Shown in pieces: positions 28,083 to 36,517 of a stretch of DNA of 64,000 nucleotides. Within the stretch, counting starts at the first letter, position 1. Each line of letters starts with the position of its first letter. The notes under the pieces were generated by a model, which saw only the letters and a list, made by a program, of their open reading frames with translations, was not told the origin of the DNA and searched no databases. Origin of the DNA: Cyclobacteriaceae bacterium (GTDB taxonomy: Bacteria; Bacteroidota; Bacteroidia; Cytophagales; Cyclobacteriaceae); NCBI GenBank assembly GCA_027533395.1, contig JAPZUF010000013.1, forward strand, positions 19,110 through 83,109, read 5' to 3'. The translations under genes and the position numbers were made by a program.

Positions 28083-28898
28083 TTCAATAATTAATTTGAT
28101 TAGGAAGGGAACTGCCAAACAAAGCTCGATACTTACTTTTAGAAATATTTTTGGTAGTGTAAATTTTAACTTTCCTATTCCGAAAATTAATGTATTAGTA
28201 GTTAATATAATTAATGCATTTAAATTCATCAAGTACAAGGTCACGAATAATTGTAATAGTATACACACTACTGCTAATCCATCATAACTATACTTACTTT
28301 TATGAGCGATAAAAATATTACCGTCACCATTCATCAAATCCTCTTCAAACTCCAATTTGTTCAAGACAATAACATTACTCGCAGCTAAAATTGTTAATTG
28401 AATTATAAATAAATGTGTAGCAAAAGATTTAAACAAAGATTCATGGCTAAAAAATAAAGGCGATATTATTCCTAGTGTATATCCAAATGCAATCAACAGG
28501 GTACTAATAATAGGATACTTCCTAAGTAAAACTCGCAATAAAAAAATAACACCAACTATTGGCCCGAAACTATAAAAAAATGCAAAATCAAAATATCTTA
28601 TTGCAATGATGCTTAGTGTAAAAAATAATAACAGCCATAAAATTAACAAGGTTGTTTTTTTATGATAAAATTTATGTCGAGCTAGTAGAATGATTCCTTT
28701 TTTGTTTGAATCGTAAATATGATCCCCAATATAAACCTGCCACATAAACAAAGAAACTAAAATTGGGTAGCTATTATCCAGTTGACAACCTATTAGAACT
28801 TCTGATACAAATTTCATCATTGCAACAATTCCAATTAGTACATCTAATGATAACACATCTAGGAAATAAAAAACTCTTTTTAAGAATAACTTAATCAT
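28047..28898 (-). CDS. UbiA-like polytopic membrane protein
   Basis: A 283-residue protein with about eight hydrophobic helices. Two polar motifs are placed as in UbiA-type prenyltransferases: YIGDHIYD followed by RHKFYHKK after the second helix, and NKLEFEEDLMNGD in the second half. The Asp/Glu residues in these loops would bind Mg-prenyl-diphosphate. The motifs are looser than in quinone or heme O synthases, so it is better called UbiA-like, with an unknown acceptor. It is monocistronic, convergent with and overlapping the upstream gene by 36 bp. It starts about 50 bp from the divergent polA. Confidence 0.7.
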   Translation of the reverse strand: MIKLFLKRVFYFLDVLSLDVLIGIVAMMKFVSEVLIGCQLDNSYPILVSLFMWQVYIGDHIYDSNKKGIILLARHKFYHKKTTLLILWLLLFFTLSIIAIRYFDFAFFYSFGPIVGVIFLLRVLLRKYPIISTLLIAFGYTLGIISPLFFSHESLFKSFATHLFIIQLTILAASNVIVLNKLEFEEDLMNGDGNIFIAHKSKYSYDGLAVVCILLQLFVTLYLMNLNALIILTTNTLIFGIGKLKFTLPKIFLKVSIELCLAVPFLIKLIIELFSCIYQSIAH

Positions 28899-28949
28899 GA
28901 TGGTATTATTTCTCCTTTTATCTTTCTAATTTTCTACTTTCAAATCATC

Positions 28950-31628
28950 ATGGCAGAAAAAACGCTTTTCCTTCTCGATGCTTATGCGCTTATTTTCCGC
29001 GCGCATTTTGCTTTTGTTAAAACACCGCGTATCAACAGCAAAGGTATTAATACTTCGGTACCTTTTGGTTTTACAAATACTCTACTCGAAGTATTGCAAA
29101 AACAAAAACCAACTCATATTGGCGTTGCCTTTGATACACCAGCAGCAACTTTCCGCGATGAAATTTTTGAAGCTTACAAAGCGCATCGGCAAGAAACACC
29201 GGAAGATATAAAAGCCGGTACGCCAACTGTTAAAGAAATAATCCGTGCTTTTAATATTCCTATCATAGAAAAAGATGGTTTTGAAGCTGATGATGTTATC
29301 GGTACTATAGCCAAGCGAGCAGCATCCCAAGGCTTTACTGTTTATATGATGACGCCCGATAAAGATTTCGGGCAAATTGTGGATGATAACATATTCTTAT
29401 ATAAACCCGCATTCGCTGGCAACGGTGTAGATATACTCACAAAAAAGGAAGTTTGTGAAAAGTGGGATATCAGCGATGTTTCCCAAGTAATTGAAATCTT
29501 AGGTCTGCAAGGCGATACGGCAGATAATATTCCGGGCATACCAGGTTTCGGACCAAAAACAGCTGCGGAATTAATTAAACAATATGGCACTATCGAAAAT
29601 ATTATCGCACATAGCCACGAACTAAAAGGAAAGAAAAAAGAATTGGTAGAAACGTATGGGGAACAAGCCATACTTTCTAAAAAATTAGCTACCATCATCA
29701 CCGATGTTCCAGTTGATTTTGATGAGGAGGCTTTGCGTTACACCGGACCAGATGAGCAAAAGCTTAAAAGCATTTTCGATTTATTAGAGTTCAAAACACT
29801 GACGAATCGTGTTTTTGCAGATGCACAGAATAACAGCGCTCCAAAATCGGACGCTCCTGCACAACTTTCTATGTTTGGTGATGCTGCTGCCGCTGTAAAC
29901 AAATCAAGTTTTGATAGTAGTAAAGTAAAGTACCAAAGCATTAAAACCGTTGAAGAGGCAAATGCACTTGCACAAAAGCTAAATGATAAGAAAATCATCA
30001 CACTTGCCTATACATTGGATGACACACCTTGTGTGGCTATTGCTTGTCAGCCCGAAGAAGCTTATAGCATAACGTTAGATTCTTCTTATTCTTTATTGCA
30101 ACCACTCGTTCAGGTATTAGCTAATCCTGCTATCCGTAAAATCAGTTATAACCTTAAGCCTTTTTTACTGACTTTAAAACAAAAAGGATTTGCTTTGCAT
30201 GGAAAAATATTTGATGCTTTGCTCGCGCATTACTTAATAGAACCGGAAGCATCACACTATTTAGAAACGCAAGTGAGTTTGTATTTGGGATATGAGTTGC
30301 AAAGTCCTACTGCGCCACTCGAACAGCGCTTATGCGAACAAGCCGATGTTTTACTTTCCTTACAGCCAAAATTAGAGCAAGCTTTAAGAGAAAGAAAGCA
30401 AGAAAGACTGATGCGCGAAATAGAAATGCCTTTGTTAGAAGTGTTAGCCGAAATGGAAAACGAAGGTGTTAACCTCGATGTGCCTACACTTGAAAGCATG
30501 TCGAAAGAGTTAAGTATTGAGTCAGAAAAAGTACAGCAAGAAATTTTTGAACTAGCTGGCACCACTTTCAACATTGGTTCGCCCAAACAATTAGGTGAAG
30601 TGTTGTTTGATAAATTAAAGCTGACAGACAAAGCGAAGAAAACCAAAACAGGACAATACGCAACTGGCGAAGAAGTATTGGTAACCTTAGCTGATGAATT
30701 TCCTATTGCTAAAAAGATTCTTGACTTCCGTGAGTTAGAAAAATTGCGTTCTACGTATGTCGATGCTTTACCTAAATTAATTTCACTTGTTGATGGTCGT
30801 ATCCACACCGACTACCGACAAGCAGTTGCCGCAACCGGACGTTTAAGTTCGAATAATCCGAATTTGCAAAATATTCCTATTCGCACACCAAAAGGTCGTG
30901 CTATTCGCAAAGCGTTTATTCCCCGCAGTTCCGATTATTTAATTTTATCGGCAGACTACTCACAAATTGAATTACGCATTGCTGCCGCTTTCGCCAAAGA
31001 TGCAACCATGATCGAAGCTTTTAAAAACAAACGCGATATTCATGCAACTACTGCCGCCAAAGTTTTTAAAGTTGATTTAGGAAAAGTAACGCCCGATATG
31101 CGCAGAAAAGCCAAAGAAGTAAACTTTGGTATTTTATATGGAGGTACAGCTTTTGGCTTGTCGCAAAACCTGGGCATTAGCAGAACAGAAGCATCAGAAA
31201 TTATTGAGGCGTACTTTAAGGAATTTGCAGGCATCAAACGATATATGGATGATTCCATCAAACATGCCCGCGAAACTGAATATGTAGAAACCATTTTAGG
31301 AAGAAGAAGATATTTGCGCGACATCAATTCTAAGAATGTAACTACGAGAGGATTTGCAGAACGCAACGCCATTAACGCTCCTATACAAGGAAGTGCAGCC
31401 GATATTATCAAAGTAGCGATGATTAATATCCAGGAATGGTTGAAACGTGAAAAACTGCAAACCAAAATGATTATGCAAGTGCATGATGAGTTGGTATTCG
31501 ATGTGCACAAGCAAGAGGTAGACCATGTAAAAGAACAAGTCGTCCGTTTGATGAAATACGCCATTCAGTTGGAAGTACCCATGGAAGTTGAAGCCGGAGT
31601 AGGTAACAATTGGTTAGAAGCACACTGA
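28950..31628 (+). CDS. polA: DNA polymerase I, with apparently inactive proofreading domain
   Basis: An 892-residue polymerase for Okazaki-fragment processing and repair. The N-terminal 5'-3' exonuclease/flap domain (about 1-290) keeps its acidic motifs (LLDAYALIFRAHF, DGFEADDVIGTIA, GLQGDTADNIPGIPGFG). The polymerase domain has motif A DYSQIELR (about 668), motif B RRKAKEVNFGILYGG (about 717) and motif C MQVHDELVFD (about 842). The middle domain (about 325-490) has the fold pattern of the 3'-5' exonuclease but not its metal-binding carboxylates: where DTE is expected it reads ITLAYTLDD, and the NLKYD-type motif reads NLKPF. It therefore probably lacks proofreading, as in some other Pol I enzymes. 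It converges on the next gene with 2 bp between stops. Confidence 0.96.
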   Translation: MAEKTLFLLDAYALIFRAHFAFVKTPRINSKGINTSVPFGFTNTLLEVLQKQKPTHIGVAFDTPAATFRDEIFEAYKAHRQETPEDIKAGTPTVKEIIRAFNIPIIEKDGFEADDVIGTIAKRAASQGFTVYMMTPDKDFGQIVDDNIFLYKPAFAGNGVDILTKKEVCEKWDISDVSQVIEILGLQGDTADNIPGIPGFGPKTAAELIKQYGTIENIIAHSHELKGKKKELVETYGEQAILSKKLATIITDVPVDFDEEALRYTGPDEQKLKSIFDLLEFKTLTNRVFADAQNNSAPKSDAPAQLSMFGDAAAAVNKSSFDSSKVKYQSIKTVEEANALAQKLNDKKIITLAYTLDDTPCVAIACQPEEAYSITLDSSYSLLQPLVQVLANPAIRKISYNLKPFLLTLKQKGFALHGKIFDALLAHYLIEPEASHYLETQVSLYLGYELQSPTAPLEQRLCEQADVLLSLQPKLEQALRERKQERLMREIEMPLLEVLAEMENEGVNLDVPTLESMSKELSIESEKVQQEIFELAGTTFNIGSPKQLGEVLFDKLKLTDKAKKTKTGQYATGEEVLVTLADEFPIAKKILDFRELEKLRSTYVDALPKLISLVDGRIHTDYRQAVAATGRLSSNNPNLQNIPIRTPKGRAIRKAFIPRSSDYLILSADYSQIELRIAAAFAKDATMIEAFKNKRDIHATTAAKVFKVDLGKVTPDMRRKAKEVNFGILYGGTAFGLSQNLGISRTEASEIIEAYFKEFAGIKRYMDDSIKHARETEYVETILGRRRYLRDINSKNVTTRGFAERNAINAPIQGSAADIIKVAMINIQEWLKREKLQTKMIMQVHDELVFDVHKQEVDHVKEQVVRLMKYAIQLEVPMEVEAGVGNNWLEAH

Positions 31629-31630
31629 GT

Positions 31631-33397
31631 TTACAAAAAACGAATACCGATTTTTGCACCTAACCAACTTTGGTAAGATGTGTTGTTGCTCAATTTTCCT
31701 TCATCTAAAAAAGTGGGCGTGTAGTAATCGAATACTTTAGCATGCTGCGTAAAATTTGTATCGTAAATTCTAAAATTGTATGTGATGCCAGCCGCTAATG
31801 AAAGTTGCTTAGCTAATTTAAAATCAAAGCCAACATAGATTTTATTAAGCAGATTGAGCTCTTCTACATTTCCTTTTACCAATTGATTTGCCGTTGCATC
31901 GATATTTAACGAAAGCCATTTTGTTATCTTAGGCGCAGTTCCTAAACCATAGCCAAACATCCACGACACAGTATCAGCTGAACTCGGCCTAACACCTGCT
32001 GTAAAAATATTGTATAAGCGATCTACCCCTGTTCTGAAGGAAACATGCACTGGCATTACTTCATCCGCAGCAATTTCAATTTTATGATAGCCTTTGCCCA
32101 CGAAACTTAATAAACCAAATGGAACCCCAGAAACAGAATCGGCAATGTTTAATAACCCTACTTGCGAACCCTTTATCTTATTTCCAATATTAAGTAAACC
32201 AGTGACTTGTGAACCATATAGCCGACCGGTATTGATATTCATTAATCCTGCTACTTGTGCTCCGCGATGTTTCTTTGTAGAAAAGTTAATGAGTCCTGCT
32301 ACCTGTGCACCGTTGTATCCTTTCATGGATGTATTGATTAATCCAGCTAACTGTGCGCCCGAACTATTCTCAGCGTTCATGTTGACTAAACCGGCCAACT
32401 GTATAGCATTTGTTGTGTCAACATTTACATTGAATAAACCAGCAGATTGAAAATCTTTAGTAGGTCCAAGATTAACATTGAAGAGTCCTGCAAATTGCGC
32501 CCCCTGTGTGACACCACCATTTAAATTAAACAAACCTGCAAACTGTGCAAATTGTACATTACCTCTGTCAATATTAAATAAACCACCAAACTCGGCCCCA
32601 GTTGTTCCTGCAGAATAACCACCTAAAATATTGAGCGAAAGATCATTCACTACGTTACCACTTAATTTGTGATTAGTGCCAACAAAAGGAACAAAAGAAA
32701 CTTGCCAACTTCTATGTAAAGTATCTCTGATGTTGGTTAAGTTGATAGTACTGATAGATGATTTCGTTAGTTTCAAGAATCGATTTACCTTACTGTCTAC
32801 GCTGTCAGTAAATTTTTTCCACTTATCCTTATCTATTCCCAGTGAGATGGCATTGAATGAAGATTTTTTTCCTGATACTTTCAAAGTTGATGTTTCGTAT
32901 TGACTTTTTTGAACTGCAATTTCTAGTTGTTCTTTGCTCTTCGCTTTATCAATACTTAATTGAAAATACCCATACTCATCTGTTATAGCAGAACGCAAGG
33001 AAACAGGATCGTAAACACTTACCGCTTTTAATCTCTCTCCGGTTTTATTATCTGTTACATATCCGCTTACTACAATTTCTTTTTCAGGAGCTTTGCTTAA
33101 AATGATATAGTTTTTTTTCTGCTTGTACTGAATGGATGCATCAAATAACAGCTCTAAAGTTTCGCGAACAGATTTTTGTTGAATGAAAATGCTTTTAACC
33201 TCTTTAGAATCAAAAGCTTTAGATGAATATGAAAATGTAAATCCTCCCGCTTGACCTATTGATTTAATAATGTCGGCCACTTTTTTATCTTTTGCATCAA
33301 TAGAAATTATTCTTTCAAGTGGTGGAGTTCCTTCTTGTGCGATGGCAAAATTGCCGACCTCTATAAATATTAAAAAAGTTATAATCCAATTTTTCAT
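31631..33397 (-). CDS. STN-domain surface protein with GLxN repeats
   Basis: About 588 residues. After a signal peptide (ending FAIAQ) comes an STN domain (about 25-105), the periplasmic signalling module normally found on TonB receptors and secretins, and a CarboxypepD-regulatory-like domain (about 112-190). Residues about 270-440 hold roughly ten imperfect 20-residue repeats with the core GxQ[VLF]AGL[FVIM]N. The remaining C-terminal part looks like a short beta-barrel and ends in GIRFL. There is no TonB plug, so this is not a standard transporter. It follows fecR directly (start at 33397, 1 bp after the fecR stop, or at 33412 with a 14-bp overlap), so it is presumably the outer-membrane partner of this sigma/anti-sigma pair. 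Confidence 0.85.
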   Translation of the reverse strand: MKNWIITFLIFIEVGNFAIAQEGTPPLERIISIDAKDKKVADIIKSIGQAGGFTFSYSSKAFDSKEVKSIFIQQKSVRETLELLFDASIQYKQKKNYIILSKAPEKEIVVSGYVTDNKTGERLKAVSVYDPVSLRSAITDEYGYFQLSIDKAKSKEQLEIAVQKSQYETSTLKVSGKKSSFNAISLGIDKDKWKKFTDSVDSKVNRFLKLTKSSISTINLTNIRDTLHRSWQVSFVPFVGTNHKLSGNVVNDLSLNILGGYSAGTTGAEFGGLFNIDRGNVQFAQFAGLFNLNGGVTQGAQFAGLFNVNLGPTKDFQSAGLFNVNVDTTNAIQLAGLVNMNAENSSGAQLAGLINTSMKGYNGAQVAGLINFSTKKHRGAQVAGLMNINTGRLYGSQVTGLLNIGNKIKGSQVGLLNIADSVSGVPFGLLSFVGKGYHKIEIAADEVMPVHVSFRTGVDRLYNIFTAGVRPSSADTVSWMFGYGLGTAPKITKWLSLNIDATANQLVKGNVEELNLLNKIYVGFDFKLAKQLSLAAGITYNFRIYDTNFTQHAKVFDYYTPTFLDEGKLSNNTSYQSWLGAKIGIRFL

Positions 33398-33398
33398 G

Positions 33399-34373
33399 TT
33401 ATTGGCAGGCATTACCTTTCAAAACAATTTCATTTTCATTAACCTCAATTGCTAATCCTAACGTTTCAGCTATAACTTCAGCAATGGTTTCTATTTCTTC
33501 ACCTTCAAATGTTACGGTTACTTTACAATTTTTAATAGCATCATCTAACTTAATTGGCTTATCATAAATCGCATTTAATGCCAGCACTACTTCTGCTAAA
33601 CTGGTTTCTTCAAATACAAAATTTCTATTGGCATAAGCTACAACATTTGTATCTGGTTTATCGATTGCGAAAGATTTTGAGTTTCTGTTATACAAACCTT
33701 TCATGCCGGCTTTAAGGGTGATTCCTTTTTGGTCGGCCGTGTAAAACATTACTTCTCCATCCAATACGGTAACTTCAATTGTGTTTTGTTCCGGATAGGC
33801 CTTTACGTTAAAAACTGTTCCGATATCTTTGATAAAAGTTTCTCCTGCTTGCACAATCAGTTCATCCGATTTTTTATTGCTGACAATAAATTTTGCCTCA
33901 CCTTTTAGTTTTACTAATTTTTTACTTCCTCCTCTTTTCAATTCAATCGCTAATGCAGTTTGTTTGTTCAGAACTACCGTTGTGCCATCGGGTAAGGTAT
34001 CTTTCACAATAGCATTTGCAGCAATCACATTTAATCTTTCTACTTTAATAAATTGTTGATACAACAACCAACCTGAAATAAACAAAACACTAATCGCTGC
34101 AGCATATCTTAAAAACTGTGTTGGAAATAAAGTGCGTGTTTTCTTTTGATCTAAATGTTGCGCTACTTTTTGCCAGGCTGCATCGGCATCATAGACTCGG
34201 TCAGATTTTACTTGCGCAGCACGCTCAAAAATTGTTTTAAGTTGATTGAAATATTTTTCGTTTGCCTCACTTTCTTTACGCCATTGCAATAACCACTCAG
34301 CCTCTTGCAAAGTAGTTTCGGCATGTAAGTATTTGCCGATGAGTTCGTCAATATCGTATGGCAGTTTACTCAA
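33399..34373 (-). CDS. FecR-family anti-sigma factor/regulator
   Basis: A 324-residue single-pass inner-membrane protein. The cytoplasmic N-terminus (about 1-85, starting DIDELIGKYLHAE) is the anti-sigma part. A membrane helix (about 90-105, LRYAAAISVLFISGWLLY) follows, then the periplasmic FecR domain (about 115-210, DTLPDGTTVVLNKQTAL and VTVLDGEVMFYTA) and a C-terminal STN-like domain (about 245-320, FEETSLAEVVLALNAIYDKPI). It should hold the ECF sigma factor at the membrane until signalled. The start codon is TTG, overlapping the sigma stop (TTGA), and no nearby ATG gives a normal N-terminus, so expression is probably coupled to the sigma gene. Confidence 0.93.
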   Translation of the reverse strand: MSKLPYDIDELIGKYLHAETTLQEAEWLLQWRKESEANEKYFNQLKTIFERAAQVKSDRVYDADAAWQKVAQHLDQKKTRTLFPTQFLRYAAAISVLFISGWLLYQQFIKVERLNVIAANAIVKDTLPDGTTVVLNKQTALAIELKRGGSKKLVKLKGEAKFIVSNKKSDELIVQAGETFIKDIGTVFNVKAYPEQNTIEVTVLDGEVMFYTADQKGITLKAGMKGLYNRNSKSFAIDKPDTNVVAYANRNFVFEETSLAEVVLALNAIYDKPIKLDDAIKNCKVTVTFEGEEIETIAEVIAETLGLAIEVNENEIVLKGNACQ

Positions 34374-34948
34374 TCTAAAAGTCCTTTAAACAACAATAAA
34401 ATAATGGGAAGATAATCGCTTAATTCTTCTCGCATGATTTTCAACGCTTTGCCAATTTGATTTTCTACCGTTTTAACTGAAATCTGTAATTGGTCGGCAA
34501 TCTCCTGGTATTTTAATTCTTCGAATCTGCTCATCGTAAAAACAAGTCGGCACTGCTCGGGTAATTTCTGCATAGCTTGGCCAATTTTCAATTCTAATTC
34601 ATCTGCCAATACTTTAGATGAAGTACCCTCGTAACCTTCTTTGTTTACCCACAAAGTGTGGTTGGCGTGTTCTTGCTTTACTTTTTCGTGTTTGATGATG
34701 TTAAGGCAACGATTTCGGATGGTTTGGTAGAGATATGATTTTAAAGAAACCGTAATTGATAACTCTGTTCGCTTGTCCCAGATACCAATAAAAGAAGCTT
34801 GCACCACCTCCTCTGCCTCGTCATGGTCGGCCAAAAAAGTATAGGCATAGCGGCATAAAGCTTGGTAATATTCTCGAAAAACCATTTCAAAAGCAGTTTC
34901 ATCGCCTTGTCGTATGGCATCCAATTGTTGAGAAGGGAGAGCTTGCAC
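34370..34948 (-). CDS. ECF-type RNA polymerase sigma factor
   Basis: A 192-residue sigma-70 family ECF factor. Region 2 (about 25-95) contains FREYYQALCRYAYTFLADHDEAEEVVQASF and region 4 (about 130-185) contains LPEQCRLVFTMSRFEELKYQEIADQLQISVKTVENQIGKAL, the helix-turn-helix for the -35 element. This is the FecI-like group common in Bacteroidota. The start is GTG at 34948, since a TAA stands two codons upstream in frame and no ATG fits. It heads a three-gene unit with fecR and the STN-repeat protein. Its target promoters cannot be named from the window. Confidence 0.93.
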   Translation of the reverse strand: MQALPSQQLDAIRQGDETAFEMVFREYYQALCRYAYTFLADHDEAEEVVQASFIGIWDKRTELSITVSLKSYLYQTIRNRCLNIIKHEKVKQEHANHTLWVNKEGYEGTSSKVLADELELKIGQAMQKLPEQCRLVFTMSRFEELKYQEIADQLQISVKTVENQIGKALKIMREELSDYLPIILLLFKGLLD

Positions 34949-35233
34949 TGCTTAGTTGGTTACAATGCAACATACGAAAAAGGCATATTTAGGTTATGAC
35001 AATTGAGTTAGGGTTTACCCCTATTGTTAAAAGAAAATTTAAATCAATATTTTGACGCTTTTGGTGAGTTGATCATGACCCCACACTAAAAAGTAATGAA
35101 TTCCATTAAAATCGATTGAAGCGTAAAGGCTAATTGTTAATAATTTTGAAATGATTTTACTTTTCTCAAGAAAAATGTTGGACTGAACAGAAAGCAAAAT
35201 ACTTGATCATTGTTAACATTTTATGAGCTGATC

Positions 35234-36145
35234 CTACTCAATTTCTAATTTTACTTTGTAAATCCTGCTCATACCATTTTCACCTTGTAGCAAGGTTTCT
35301 TGCAACTCGCGCAACGAAGAAAATTTTTGAGGTTTTATTTTGCTTCTTCGGCTTGTGAAGTAAAGTGTTTTTTCATTGGAATCGTAAAACGGGCAATATT
35401 CCATAGCCGAAGAATTGATGGCTTCACCTAGATTTTTAGCAGGTAACCAATTTCCATCTTTGTCTTTTTTAGCCACATACAAATCGCCACTACCAAAACC
35501 TTCATCGGTATTGTATTTTGTATAGAGAATAAATTTTTCATCTGCCGATACAAAAGCATTGAACTCATACCCTTCGCTATTGATGTTTTGGTTGAGTAAC
35601 TTAGGTTTACTGTATCCATTACCCAACCAATAACTTACATAGATATCATCTTTACCTAATCCTTTTTTAGAGTCTTTTGTAAAATAGATATTTCCATTGG
35701 CAGCCACACTCGGATAGAATTCATCTTCCTCTGTATTCACACTATCACTTAAAAAAATGGGATCTGACCAGGCGCTCTTTTCGTTTTCTCTTTCTACATA
35801 CCAAATGTTAAAATCGCCAACCTTTATTTGATTTTTTTCTCGCGGTCGGTTAGAGGCAAAAAATAATCGTTTACCATCGGCTGTTAAAAACGGTTCCAGA
35901 TAATTGAATGAATCATTAAAAGCAAGCAAGAAAGCTTTCTCCCAATTGTTATTTTTTATACAGATGATTTGCGCGACATTCTCTTGCACACTTTGTATCG
36001 TTAAATAGATTTCCTTTCCATTGGCAGATTGACAATAATCTCGCACATTTATAAAATTCGCATTTGCAGGTGATACCAAACTAAGCGTTTGAGAGAATAG
36101 TGAAGTAGAAACTAATAAACCGATTGAAAGGAAAATGATTTTCAT
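35234..36145 (-). CDS. Secreted PD40/TolB-like beta-propeller protein
   Basis: About 303 residues with a signal peptide (ending SLFSQ). The body contains at least three PD40/WD40-like blades: EPFLTADGKRLFFASNRP, YPSVAANGNIYFTKDSK and NAFVSADEKFILYTKYN, plus a final CPFYDSNEKTLYFTSRR. This pattern is typical of periplasmic or surface beta-propellers that act in complexes with OmpA-type proteins in Bacteroidota. No enzymatic residues are apparent. The start is placed at ATG 36145, where the signal peptide begins; an in-frame ATG at 36166 adds seven residues. The region upstream holds a relic of the metalloprotease terminator, so before the lipoprotein insertion the two minus-strand genes were probably neighbours. 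Confidence 0.85.
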   Translation of the reverse strand: MKIIFLSIGLLVSTSLFSQTLSLVSPANANFINVRDYCQSANGKEIYLTIQSVQENVAQIICIKNNNWEKAFLLAFNDSFNYLEPFLTADGKRLFFASNRPREKNQIKVGDFNIWYVERENEKSAWSDPIFLSDSVNTEEDEFYPSVAANGNIYFTKDSKKGLGKDDIYVSYWLGNGYSKPKLLNQNINSEGYEFNAFVSADEKFILYTKYNTDEGFGSGDLYVAKKDKDGNWLPAKNLGEAINSSAMEYCPFYDSNEKTLYFTSRRSKIKPQKFSSLRELQETLLQGENGMSRIYKVKLEIE

Positions 36146-36222
36146 AAAGAAGAGTTTGATAAACAATACAATTTACAGACAATTAAATAAGTAATACGTT
36201 GCATGTGCTCAAACAAAAAAAA

Positions 36223-36254
36223 CCGCATAGCGGGGTCATTGGTCATCCAATCAA
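36223..36254. repeat. 32-bp direct repeat, copy A (decayed terminator)
   Basis: Matches 37793-37824 at 31 of 32 bases, offset 1570 bp. An A-run precedes both copies. Here the hairpin is weakened: only CCGC/GCGG can pair, because the outer GACC of copy B is missing. It brackets the lipoprotein gene at 36518-37747 together with copy B. Confidence 0.9.
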
Positions 36255-36411
36255 ATTATTTTTAATTTAGGTTTAAACTGTAATTTGATTATGATGTAAA
36301 ACAATATTTTTAAATGACAGAGGTTTAAAGACTTAAAGCTTTTTATCTAAGTAATCATAAAAGTTTATACAATACAGCAAAAGAATTATTTACTGCCCCT
36401 ACAATCTAAAT

Positions 36412-36459
36412 GTAACCTTTTGTTACCTTTTTTTTTCGGCTTGTTAACCTTTTGTAACC
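36412..36459. promoter_or_regulatory. Pair of GTAAC-type inverted repeats before the lipoprotein gene
   Basis: GTAACCTTTTGTTACC (36412-36427) and GTTAACCTTTTGTAACC (36443-36459) are near-identical imperfect palindromes 31 bp apart, about three helical turns, ending 58 bp before the start at 36518. The spacing suggests two binding sites for a dimeric regulator. No regulator is encoded next door. Confidence 0.4.
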
Positions 36460-36517
36460 TGAAATTTTAAGATTTAAAATTCTTTACAACAATCTTTAGC
36501 GATTAAATCTAATCAAC

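Larger units (their letters stand above)
36146..36517. other. Intergenic region between the PD40 gene and the inserted lipoprotein gene
   Basis: 372 bp without a gene. It contains one copy of a 32-bp direct repeat (36223-36254) that recurs at 37793-37824, and two related GTAAC-type inverted repeats at 36412-36427 and 36443-36459. The rest is strongly AT-rich, and I see no consensus -7 element. Confidence 0.7.

Noticed and set aside
32094..32450. Repeated antisense frame opposite the STN-repeat protein, looking like a repeat array
   Set aside because: The periodicity comes from the GLxN repeats of the minus-strand protein; it is coding sequence, not a CRISPR or DNA-level repeat array.
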